Source: Congregibacter variabilis (GTDB taxonomy: Bacteria; Pseudomonadota; Gammaproteobacteria; Pseudomonadales; Halieaceae). Taken from it: DNA of 64,000 nucleotides. Location of the stretch: positions 868,001 to 932,000 of the forward strand of contig NZ_CP136864.1 in NCBI RefSeq assembly GCF_045689235.1. The letters are read 5' to 3'. The notes beneath the pieces were generated by a model. That model had not been told where the DNA came from, ran no database searches, and was given only the letters and a program-made list of their open reading frames with translations. Shown piece by piece: positions 35,392 through 43,424 of the stretch (its first letter is position 1; the number at the start of each line of letters is the position of its first letter). The translations under genes and the position numbers were made by a program.

Positions 35392-36279
35392 CTACTGCCC
35401 GGCAATAGCACTAATTATCGCATCCACCGTAAGCGCTGCACGAAACTCAATCATTTGCTGGCCGAGCGCTACCGTATCCTCAAGCGGGGTTATGGGCACT
35501 CCGTTGATCGAGGCCCGATCAGCTCGCACGCGCTCCTCAAATCGCACCTGCGCCGGATCCGTAACCATCATCATGGCCGTGACCCAGATGTCATCGTGAT
35601 AACCATCCTTGCGTGTTTGCTCTACGCCAAGCTCAGTTCTCGTAAAATTTTCTGTCGCTTCCCAGCCGGGCTTGTAGAACGCTTTAATGAAATGAACGCG
35701 AACCGGCTGCTCCGCCCAGCTTTCATTTAGTTTGGCAGCGACGGTTTGCATACCCTTCTGGTTACCTCCACTGTCCCCGATCATTACGATATTAGTGAAG
35801 CCCGATTGCTTCAGACTCATTGCAATGTCGGTGAGCAGGGCCTCGTAAGTGCTCGCACTGAGACTGATGGATCCGGGAAACCGCATGGCTTTGGTGGGAG
35901 GGTCTATATCGCCCTCGGGCACAAATTTTACAATCGGCGCGCACAAGGCGTTTCCCAAAAGTCTGGCAATGGCAGGGCAACTCGCCTCGAGTATGACATT
36001 GTGTTTTCCCGTAGCCAGATAAGGGCCATTTTCCTCCACGCCCCCGGTAGGGATAATCACTGTCGTATGTCCTGCCGCCACGAGGTCTCGAACCTCCATC
36101 CAGGTCAACTCTTCAAGCCAGTAGGACTGCCTGGCATCGATGGGTCTCTTCGCGCTGAGCTTAGCCGCGTAAGCATCTTCGATTTTGGGTAAGGTATTGC
36201 TCACGCTCTGTGCAGCAACCCCCGTGACCACGCACAATAGCGTCGCAAAAAGCAGCCCACCGGTTGATGGTTTTGGCAT
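35392..36279 (-). CDS. Exported creatininase family protein
   Basis: 295 residues from the ATG at 36279, which gives a clean signal peptide (GGLLFATLLCVVTGVAAQ); the longer frame to 36348 buries the signal. The creatininase fold is marked by TWMEVRDLVAAGHTTVIIPT, GGVEENGPYL (Glu metal ligand), KHNVILEA (where the usual metal-binding His and Asp lie) and GDSGGN. Cytoplasmic members hydrolyse creatinine or lactam-like rings; exported ones are uncharacterised. It is divergent from the cytochrome cluster. Confidence 0.82.
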   Translation of the reverse strand: MPKPSTGGLLFATLLCVVTGVAAQSVSNTLPKIEDAYAAKLSAKRPIDARQSYWLEELTWMEVRDLVAAGHTTVIIPTGGVEENGPYLATGKHNVILEASCPAIARLLGNALCAPIVKFVPEGDIDPPTKAMRFPGSISLSASTYEALLTDIAMSLKQSGFTNIVMIGDSGGNQKGMQTVAAKLNESWAEQPVRVHFIKAFYKPGWEATENFTRTELGVEQTRKDGYHDDIWVTAMMMVTDPAQVRFEERVRADRASINGVPITPLEDTVALGQQMIEFRAALTVDAIISAIAGQ

Positions 36280-36389
36280 TAAATCCTCCACTGAAATAGA
36301 AAAAAGCATTGGCTGAGCCCTGGCCGATGCTACCTGAAAACCCGACAAGGCTGTTATGCGCTACCTATAAGTTCATGCATAGGCTCCGC

Positions 36390-36412
36390 CTGTCATCAGC
36401 GAAACTTGACAG
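36390..36412. promoter_or_regulatory. Inverted repeat CTGTCA-N11-TGACAG (candidate operator)
   Basis: A perfect 6-bp inverted repeat lies in the divergent gap between the creatininase and cytochrome genes and overlaps the -35 hexamer listed next. A bound regulator would block or help that promoter. No regulator gene is adjacent. Confidence 0.45.
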
Positions 36413-36434
36413 CGATGCGCTGTTCGCCGGTAAT
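36406..36434 (+). promoter_or_regulatory. Sigma70-like promoter for the cytochrome/DUF1592 cluster
   Basis: A consensus TTGACA (36406-36411) is followed after exactly 17 bp by GGTAAT (36429-36434). The expected transcript would start near 36441 and leave a ~68-nt leader before the cytochrome gene. Confidence 0.55.
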
Positions 36435-36508
36435 GGCACCCAAGCGACTGCTCCCGTGCCTGAGACCAGAAATAGTCTCTCGCTCTCCCGCGCAGCAGTC
36501 ACATCACT

Positions 36509-37828
36509 ATGAACCAACGTCGAGTCTCTTTATTGATGAGTTTGCCCCGCGCTATCGCTGTATTGACGCTTGTTGTACTCATTGCATCGTTCGTCTTTGT
36601 TGTTGTGTTGCAGCCAACCATGGACACGGGTTCCGGTCCCATCGCACAGCCCTCGTCAGATGCAAATGCACTCATACAGCGCGGAGAGTATCTCGCTTTA
36701 GCGGGTAATTGTGCGAGCTGTCATACGGCGGCCGGCGGCGAGTACATGGCCGGAGGTCTTGCTTTTGATACGCCCTTTGGCGTCATCTACTCCACCAACA
36801 TCACAGCCGATACTGCGACGGGAATAGGTAGCTGGAGTGATCGGGATTTTCTAAACTCCATGCGCCATGGCGTTCGCGCCAACGGCGATCATCTTTATCC
36901 GGTGTTTCCCTACACCGCCTTTACACAAATCAATAACGACGATCTCGCCGCCCTTTACGCATACCTTATGAGCGTGCCGGCGGTGACTCGTGAAAATCGA
37001 GACAACGACATCAGCTTCCCATTCAATATGCGCTCTCTCATGGCGTTCTGGAAACTGATGTTCTTTAAGCCCGGTGCCTTTGAAGCAAACGACCAGGAAT
37101 CCGAAGAATGGAATCGCGGGGCCTACCTGGTAGAGGCGCTCGCTCATTGCAGCGCCTGCCACACACCGCGCAACATACTTGGCGCAGAGCAAGAGCGCAT
37201 GAAGATGGCCGGCGGCGAGTACAGTGACACGGTAGCGCCCGGGGTAAGTAGACCCTGGTCTGCGCCTAACCTTACCGCATCGACTCGCGGGCTGGGGACC
37301 TGGTCAGAAGATGACCTGACGGCTTACCTGAAAACCGCAAGGAACGATTTCCTGGAGTCCTTTGGGCCCATGAATGAGGTCATCATGCACAGCACACGAC
37401 ACATGTCCGACGACGACATTCAGGCCATGGCTGTCTATTTAAAGGCGCTTCCGACGATCGAGCCCCCCGAGCCTGTTGAGCCCGACAGCATCATAGTCCT
37501 GGGTCGAGGCAGAACCATTTACAACCTGCATTGTGGCACCTGTCACCTGCCTACCGGAGAGGGAGATCCCGAAATGGCCCCAAGACTCAATAAAGGCAGT
37601 CTTGTAGCACAGGCTGACAACCCCGCATCAATGATCAATGTAATCCTCTACGGCCCTGAGGCTCCAAAACCGGCATTGAGCCCGAAGTGGCGCGAAGCTA
37701 TGGAGGAGTTTCAATACATTTTGGACGATGATGAGGTATCTGCGGTCGCGACATTTATTCGTCATTCCTGGGATAACCATGCGGGTACCGTGACACCCGA
37801 ACAGGTTGCCAGGCAACGCTGGGAGTAA
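36509..37828 (+). CDS. Triheme c-type cytochrome, dehydrogenase-subunit type
   Basis: 439 residues. One N-terminal membrane segment (about 14-33) exports and probably anchors it. Three heme c sites CXXCH are present at about residues 68 (CASCH), 214 (CSACH) and 342 (CGTCH), with distal Met candidates such as MKMAGG and MAPRL. This matches the three-heme cytochrome subunit of membrane alcohol, aldehyde and gluconate dehydrogenases. No dehydrogenase subunit gene lies in the window, so its electron donor is unknown. It is the first gene of a six-gene cluster and the only one with three hemes. Confidence 0.88.
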   Translation: MNQRRVSLLMSLPRAIAVLTLVVLIASFVFVVVLQPTMDTGSGPIAQPSSDANALIQRGEYLALAGNCASCHTAAGGEYMAGGLAFDTPFGVIYSTNITADTATGIGSWSDRDFLNSMRHGVRANGDHLYPVFPYTAFTQINNDDLAALYAYLMSVPAVTRENRDNDISFPFNMRSLMAFWKLMFFKPGAFEANDQESEEWNRGAYLVEALAHCSACHTPRNILGAEQERMKMAGGEYSDTVAPGVSRPWSAPNLTASTRGLGTWSEDDLTAYLKTARNDFLESFGPMNEVIMHSTRHMSDDDIQAMAVYLKALPTIEPPEPVEPDSIIVLGRGRTIYNLHCGTCHLPTGEGDPEMAPRLNKGSLVAQADNPASMINVILYGPEAPKPALSPKWREAMEEFQYILDDDEVSAVATFIRHSWDNHAGTVTPEQVARQRWE

Positions 37829-37907
37829 TTTTGAACATCGCAAACGAGAACGGCAAAACCATCAGCAGTGCTATCATTGAGCACCACGTCGGTATGAGGG
37901 TCAGGGC

Positions 37908-39632
37908 TTGATCAAGCGTACTTTAGCTCGCTCGCTGGCAGCCCTTGTCGCAAGCTGTCTGTTGTTAACGGCCTGCAGTCAAGAGACTGAACACAGTGTC
38001 GTTGGCGCATCAGAGTTACGGGTCCGGCTGCTTACCGGTGCGCAGTACAGCAATAGCATCGCGCATGTCTTTGGTAGCGACATAAGCGAGAGTGTCATAC
38101 CGCCGCTACCGCCGCTACCGCGAAAAGACGGTCTCCTGGCCTCCGGCGCCTCATTCGTAGGCCTGACTTCAGATCAGGTATCACAAATTCAGCAGGCTGC
38201 TGCAACGATCGCCGCTCAGGTGGTCGATCATCAACACCGCGACTACCTCGTGCCCTGCAAACCCACTTCCAAGAATGCGCCTGACGACAGCTGCGCCGCG
38301 CAGTTTATAAACGATAGCGGGCGTTTGTTATTCCGGCGGCCGCTGCAAGAAACGCGGCTGACAGAGCTGGTCAGTGTCGCAAGACAAGCTGCTGACACCA
38401 CCGGTGATTTTTATGAGGGTCTCGCCCTGGCGCTGGAAACCTTGCTGATTAGCCCTGAGTTTCTGTTTGTCATCGATCATGCCGAACCCGACCCCGCAGT
38501 CACCGGCGCTATGCGATTGGACGCCTACGCCCTCGCATCGCGATTAAGTTTCTTCCTCTGGAACTCAACCCCCGACGCAGCCCTGCTGGACGCTGCCGAA
38601 AGTGGTGTCCTGAATACTCGGGCCGGACGGGAAGCGGCTGTCGACCGCCTGATGAGCAGCCCTCGATTGGAAGTCGGGATGCGAGCGTTTTTTGATGACA
38701 TGTTGGCTTTCGATGATTTCGATAGTCTGGCCAAAGACCCGATCGTCTACCCTAAAGTCACGGCAAAAACGCTCGCTGACGCCCGGGAGCAAACCCTCAG
38801 AACAATTATTGAACATTTGCTCGTAGAGAACGCGGACTATCGAGATCTCTTCACGACTCGCAAGACCTTCATGTCCATGTCCCTGGCAGCGCTCTACGGG
38901 ATCCCCACAGACAAGGGCTGGACGAGCCATACCTTTGACGAGCAGAGTCACCGCGCCGGCCTACTGACGCACGTGAGTTTTCTGGCCGCCAACTCTCACG
39001 CAGTACGAAGCTCTCCCACGCTGCGAGGCAAGGCAATGCGCGAACTACTGCTCTGTCAGCATGTACCGGATCCACCACCTAATGTGGACTTTTCCAAACT
39101 GGAGGATGCCGGGGATGTACCGACAGCCCGAGAGCGCCTGAAAGTCCACAACACCAATCCATCCTGTGCCGGCTGCCATCTTATTACCGACCCCATGGGT
39201 CTTGCGCTGGAAAACTTTGACGGAGCCGGAGCCTACCGAGAAACCGAAAATGGTGCGATTCTCGACATCAGTGGCGAACTGGACGGCGTGTACTTCGACG
39301 ATATTCAAGGCCTGGGGATTGCCATGCGGAACCATCCCAAGCTGTCCGCCTGTCTGGTCAATCGCCTTTATGCCTATGGAACCGGTGGACCCGTATCTTT
39401 GCGTTATGACCGGGATATTCTAAAGCGCTTCGAGAACCGGTTCGTATCCAGTGAGCACCGTGTTCCCGCCCTTCTTCGGGAGCTGAGTTTAAGTGATGCG
39501 TTCTCATCGATTCGACAGCCCCGCGACACTGCCAAGGCCGTTGCGCAAATCGACAGCAGGCGTGTATTAGCAGTATCACCGCACAGTACTACAGATAAAA
39601 TCGTGGCCAGCCACGAGGAGGCAAATCGATGA
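37908..39632 (+). CDS. DUF1592/DUF1588-type lipoprotein with a CXXCH heme-binding motif
   Basis: 574 residues from a TTG at 37908. Lipobox LLLTAC follows a short signal. The domain order matches DUF1587-, DUF1595-, DUF1592-, DUF1588- and DUF1585-type modules: LLTGAQYSNSIAHVFG (about 40), RLLFRRPL (about 140), ALETLLISPEFLF (about 180), the DUF1588-like TLRGKAMRELLLCQ and the terminal RLYAYGTGGP. DUF1588 carries CAGCH at residues 420-424, a likely heme c site. The family is abundant in planctomycetes and its role is unknown. Its stop overlaps the DUF1552 start by 4 bp. Confidence 0.82.
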   Translation: MIKRTLARSLAALVASCLLLTACSQETEHSVVGASELRVRLLTGAQYSNSIAHVFGSDISESVIPPLPPLPRKDGLLASGASFVGLTSDQVSQIQQAAATIAAQVVDHQHRDYLVPCKPTSKNAPDDSCAAQFINDSGRLLFRRPLQETRLTELVSVARQAADTTGDFYEGLALALETLLISPEFLFVIDHAEPDPAVTGAMRLDAYALASRLSFFLWNSTPDAALLDAAESGVLNTRAGREAAVDRLMSSPRLEVGMRAFFDDMLAFDDFDSLAKDPIVYPKVTAKTLADAREQTLRTIIEHLLVENADYRDLFTTRKTFMSMSLAALYGIPTDKGWTSHTFDEQSHRAGLLTHVSFLAANSHAVRSSPTLRGKAMRELLLCQHVPDPPPNVDFSKLEDAGDVPTARERLKVHNTNPSCAGCHLITDPMGLALENFDGAGAYRETENGAILDISGELDGVYFDDIQGLGIAMRNHPKLSACLVNRLYAYGTGGPVSLRYDRDILKRFENRFVSSEHRVPALLRELSLSDAFSSIRQPRDTAKAVAQIDSRRVLAVSPHSTTDKIVASHEEANR

Positions 39633-40963
39633 GTCGATTAAATCGCCGGCGTTTTCTTAGAGGGACGCTCCAGGGTGCCGCGGTGAGCGTTGCCCTGCCT
39701 TTCCTGGATGCTTTTTTGGATGGCAACGGCAAAGCATTGGCCTCCGGAGAGTCTCTGCCAACACGATTTGGCACCTGGTCCTGGGGACTGGGCATGAATA
39801 AAGATGTGTTTGTACCCAAAAAGACCGGCGCGAATTTCGATCTGCCACCGGAGATTGCTGCTTTGGCCTCGGTGCAAAAACACATCAACCTGTTCACTAA
39901 TTTTGATGTCTTCAAAGACGATGCCCCCAACCTTTGCCATCACTCCGGCTGGGTGGTGTTACGGTCCGGCATCGCACCCACTTCCAGACCGAATCGTCCC
40001 GGCGAGACAATCGATGTTTCCATTGCCAGGAAACTCGGCAACGAAACGCGGTTCCGCAGTCTCAGCGCCAACGCCACAGGCGACGTTCGTGACAGCTTCA
40101 GCTACGAAGCAGGGAACTCAGTCAATGCGCCGGAATGGTCTCCCCTGCGTTTTTATCAGCGACTATTTGGTGCGGATTTTCAAAACCCTAATGCAGAGAC
40201 TTTTTCTCCCGATCCTCGATTGATGATCAGAAAAAGTGCCTTGTCATCCGTACAGGAAGATGCAAAAAAACTTAATCAGTCTTTGGGCGCAGAAGACCGA
40301 GCTCGCCTGGACCAATACTTCACAGGGATTCGCGATCTGGAGCGACGCTTTGACCTGCAACTGACCAAGCCCGATCCGCGGGAGGCCTGCATCATTGCCG
40401 ACGCACCGCAGGACATGCCCAGCGGGCTGGACGCGGATTTGGTCTCCAAACGTCACCGCATAATGACCGATCTGATGCTTATGGCTGTAGCTTGCGATCA
40501 AACCCGCGTCTTTAACATGTTCTACGCCTCGGCATTCTCGGCGACGACTAAGCCCGGTTACGACAAGCCCCATCACACGGCAACGCACGAAGAAGCGGTG
40601 GATGGATCACTGCACTATCAGCCTAACGTCTCCTGGTACACCCGCCGCGCCATGGAAGAGTGGGCATATTATGTGCAGGCACTGGCTGACTTTCGCGAGG
40701 GAGACGGATCGCTGCTCGACAATTCACTGATCTATGCCACCACCGATCAGTCCTTCGCAAAAATGCACGCTATCGACGGCATACCCATGTTTACCGCGGG
40801 CAATGCCGGCGGCAAAATCAAGACGGGCTTACATATCGACGGTGGTGGCAGTCCAGGCTGTCGTCTTGGATATACGGCCCAACGCCTCATGGGACTGGAT
40901 ATTGATAGCTGGGGCACAAAGAGCAATACCACCTCTGATGCCATCGGTGAAATACTTGTTTAG
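39629..40963 (+). CDS. Tat-exported DUF1552 family protein
   Basis: 444 residues. A twin-arginine signal (NRRRFLRGTLQG) means the protein is exported already folded. The DUF1552 body follows, with LFTNFDVF, LCHHSGWVVL and the His-rich motif HHTATHEEAVDG corresponding to the family's HXXSHH region, probably metal-binding. The family resembles DUF1501/alkaline-phosphatase-like proteins and is almost always encoded next to DUF1592 proteins, as here. Reaction unknown. It overlaps both neighbours (4 bp upstream, 26 bp downstream). Confidence 0.82.
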   Translation: MSRLNRRRFLRGTLQGAAVSVALPFLDAFLDGNGKALASGESLPTRFGTWSWGLGMNKDVFVPKKTGANFDLPPEIAALASVQKHINLFTNFDVFKDDAPNLCHHSGWVVLRSGIAPTSRPNRPGETIDVSIARKLGNETRFRSLSANATGDVRDSFSYEAGNSVNAPEWSPLRFYQRLFGADFQNPNAETFSPDPRLMIRKSALSSVQEDAKKLNQSLGAEDRARLDQYFTGIRDLERRFDLQLTKPDPREACIIADAPQDMPSGLDADLVSKRHRIMTDLMLMAVACDQTRVFNMFYASAFSATTKPGYDKPHHTATHEEAVDGSLHYQPNVSWYTRRAMEEWAYYVQALADFREGDGSLLDNSLIYATTDQSFAKMHAIDGIPMFTAGNAGGKIKTGLHIDGGGSPGCRLGYTAQRLMGLDIDSWGTKSNTTSDAIGEILV

Positions 40964-42374
40964 CGCCTTTTCCGCAATAGCCAAGTCCTTGGTGCTGCGC
41001 ACTCTGACACTGTCCCTGGTGAGTATTACCCAGGCTCAGTTCGCTTTTGCGGCTGAGTCCGGGCTGCCAGCAGAAGATGCCCGCACAGTTCGTGAGGTGT
41101 ATCGCACTGTGCCGATGCCTGAGGGTTTTCATGTGGAAGCTACGGAACTGGAGGGCCCCGTTTTTGCTAATGAGCACGGTAAAACCCTCTATACCTGGCC
41201 ACAACTTAAGTTGCGCAATGGTTACAGCGGCGAAGCGGCCGGCAAGGCCGCGTGCTATGACCAGGTTCGTCGCGTTACCGCTGGGCTGATGAGCCCCTAC
41301 CCCCCCGGTCTGCAGTTACCAGAACTTGATACCCGCCCTAGCTGCACCGATCTTTGGCCCCCGGTGCTGGCAGATATCACAGCCCAAGCCATCGGAGACT
41401 GGAGCATCATCCTGCGCAATGACGGAGCTCGCCAGTGGGCCTATAAAGAACAGCCTCTCTATACATCGGTGCGCGACAAACAAGCAGGAGATACCTATGG
41501 TGGCTCCAGGCGAAAACGCCGAGCGGATGGGAGCGGCGATGGCGATTCCCCCGCCGGGCGTGTTCCGGCAGGACCGCCTGCATTAATGCCGCCCGGCTTC
41601 GCAATCAAAACCACCAGCCTCGGGCGCATGCTGACTACCAAGCAAAATTACGCCGCCTACGCTTTTGATGGCGACCGCACGTCCGCCTCAGCTTGTGTGG
41701 AAGATTGCCTCAAAGAACGCAAGCCGATTCTCGCTCCGTCCATGGCTAAAGCGTTCGGTGAGTGGAGCATTCTGGAACGCGCGCCGGGAGTGAGGCAATG
41801 GATGTTCCGTGGGGCTCCGCTGTATACCTACACCCTGGACCCTGAGCCCTGGAGTTTACTGGGGAGCGATGATCCTGGATGGCGCAACGTGTTCACACAG
41901 TACGCTCCCGCAACTCCAAAAAGCTTCACCTTACAAAGCACCCTCGCTGGCATTGTTTTGGCTGATTCACAGGGTAAAACGATATACAGCTATCAGTGTG
42001 GGGACGATTCCATAGATCAACTTGCCTGTGACCACCCCGAAGATACTCAGGTGTATCGTCTGGCGATCTGCGGTGCCGGTGACCCTCAAACCTGCCAACA
42101 GAACTGGCCTTACGTTATTGCCCAAGACTCCGAATCCAGCGTTAACAGAGCCTGGAAGATTCTCAGTATTGATCCGAACACGGGCCGCCTGGCTTCCGCT
42201 GATAATCCCGCGGCCCTGCGTGTTTGGAGCTTTAGAGATCGGCCGGTCTACACCTATGCCGCCGACAAAGCTCCGGGGGACGTTAAGGGCGCGGGCACGG
42301 GAGAGTGGCGCGGCAAACGGAACGGACTCCTGGCCTTTTGGGTTCGCGACGACTACATGAAGGGCATTCAGTGA
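40938..42374 (+). CDS. Exported protein with Lipoprotein_15-like secreted repeats
   Basis: 478 residues from the ATG at 40938, inside the end of the DUF1552 gene; a longer frame to 40734 overlaps that gene fully and is rejected. The signal peptide ends near QFAFAAE. Four or more repeats of the type G-K-T-L/I-Y-x-(W/Y), Asp/Cys pairs, W-P, then W-x-(I/F)-x-x-R and P-L-Y-T-Y occur (for example LYTYTLDPEPW and PVYTYAADKAPGD). This is the pattern of the secreted repeat PF03640 (Lipoprotein_15), whose function is unknown. Its stop overlaps the next gene (GTGA). Confidence 0.7.
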   Translation: MPSVKYLFSAFSAIAKSLVLRTLTLSLVSITQAQFAFAAESGLPAEDARTVREVYRTVPMPEGFHVEATELEGPVFANEHGKTLYTWPQLKLRNGYSGEAAGKAACYDQVRRVTAGLMSPYPPGLQLPELDTRPSCTDLWPPVLADITAQAIGDWSIILRNDGARQWAYKEQPLYTSVRDKQAGDTYGGSRRKRRADGSGDGDSPAGRVPAGPPALMPPGFAIKTTSLGRMLTTKQNYAAYAFDGDRTSASACVEDCLKERKPILAPSMAKAFGEWSILERAPGVRQWMFRGAPLYTYTLDPEPWSLLGSDDPGWRNVFTQYAPATPKSFTLQSTLAGIVLADSQGKTIYSYQCGDDSIDQLACDHPEDTQVYRLAICGAGDPQTCQQNWPYVIAQDSESSVNRAWKILSIDPNTGRLASADNPAALRVWSFRDRPVYTYAADKAPGDVKGAGTGEWRGKRNGLLAFWVRDDYMKGIQ

Positions 42375-43423
42375 TCTATCGTATTTTGCAAGGAGCCACG
42401 GTGGCTGTTGCTGTTCTTACTGGAACGGGCGCAAGTGCACAAGCACAGGACGCGCCCATCCGTGATGGCAAGATTGGCTATGCCATGACGGATCTATTCT
42501 GGTCCGTTTACCAGACACCGGATGCCAAAGAGGAGTGCCCCGAAGGCTTTAACGACGGTCCCCGGGAGCAATTCGAAAAGCTGTACCCCAATCACACGGC
42601 AATGACCGTGCAGGACACTCAGCTGCGCCAGGAAGTTCAAACCTGGCTGCCAAGCACTGAGCCTGACGGTTTTGAATTCCGGGAGGTTGAAGGCGCCTAT
42701 TCCTGGGGACTCGATCTTGATGGCGTTGCCAGCGATGAGGATTTTGAGCACCCCGACGGACAGGCGGGGATAGATAATCAGGTCTATCGCGCGGTGGGCT
42801 GCATTATTGGGTTTAGAGGCCCGGACGGCGTGGAGTACATATTCCAGAATAAAGCTATTCTTGACCAAAACTACAGCCGCATGATGATCGAGCTTGGCGA
42901 CGTTGACGATCTTCAAAACGACGACTCTGTTACTGTTAATTTGTATCGCGGGCGCGACCGCTTGTTGACCGATGCGACCGGTTTGAACGTCGTCCCCGGA
43001 GGATCACAGAGAATTGATCGGCGCTGGGGTGAATCTCTCATACGGCACACTACCGGGCGCATCGAAAATGGCGTTCTGCGCACAGAGCCTATAAGCGAAG
43101 TGGTGATTCCATGGATGAACCTCAGTGTTCCCACCGTGCAAATCATTCGAGACATGCGTCTTGAGCTCACGCTGACTCCCGAAGGGGCCACGGGTCTTGT
43201 GGCAGGATATGCAGACATTGATAGCTGGTATTACCAGTTGATACGCAACGACTCCACACACCACCTGAGCAACGGACAAATTTCGGGTATCTCTTTGTAT
43301 AAAGCGCTTCGCCGTTTGGCTGACGCTTACCCGGATGCAGATACCGGCGCCAATACCGCCATTTCAACGGCTTTGGATGTAAAGATGCGCCAAGTATTTA
43401 TCGTCGACACCGAGAATAACTAG
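42371..43423 (+). CDS. Secreted protein of unknown function in the DUF1592 cluster
   Basis: 350 residues from a GTG at 42371 that overlaps the upstream stop; the frame is open to 42305. The signal peptide ends at GASAQAQD. The mature part is rich in Asp, Glu and aromatic residues (AYSWGLDLDG, DNQVYRAVGC) and has two Cys that may pair. I do not recognise a domain. A near-constant position next to DUF1592/DUF1552 genes is suggested here only by this single locus. One base separates it from the next gene. Confidence 0.6.
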   Translation: MIYRILQGATVAVAVLTGTGASAQAQDAPIRDGKIGYAMTDLFWSVYQTPDAKEECPEGFNDGPREQFEKLYPNHTAMTVQDTQLRQEVQTWLPSTEPDGFEFREVEGAYSWGLDLDGVASDEDFEHPDGQAGIDNQVYRAVGCIIGFRGPDGVEYIFQNKAILDQNYSRMMIELGDVDDLQNDDSVTVNLYRGRDRLLTDATGLNVVPGGSQRIDRRWGESLIRHTTGRIENGVLRTEPISEVVIPWMNLSVPTVQIIRDMRLELTLTPEGATGLVAGYADIDSWYYQLIRNDSTHHLSNGQISGISLYKALRRLADAYPDADTGANTAISTALDVKMRQVFIVDTENN

Positions 43424-43424
43424 C

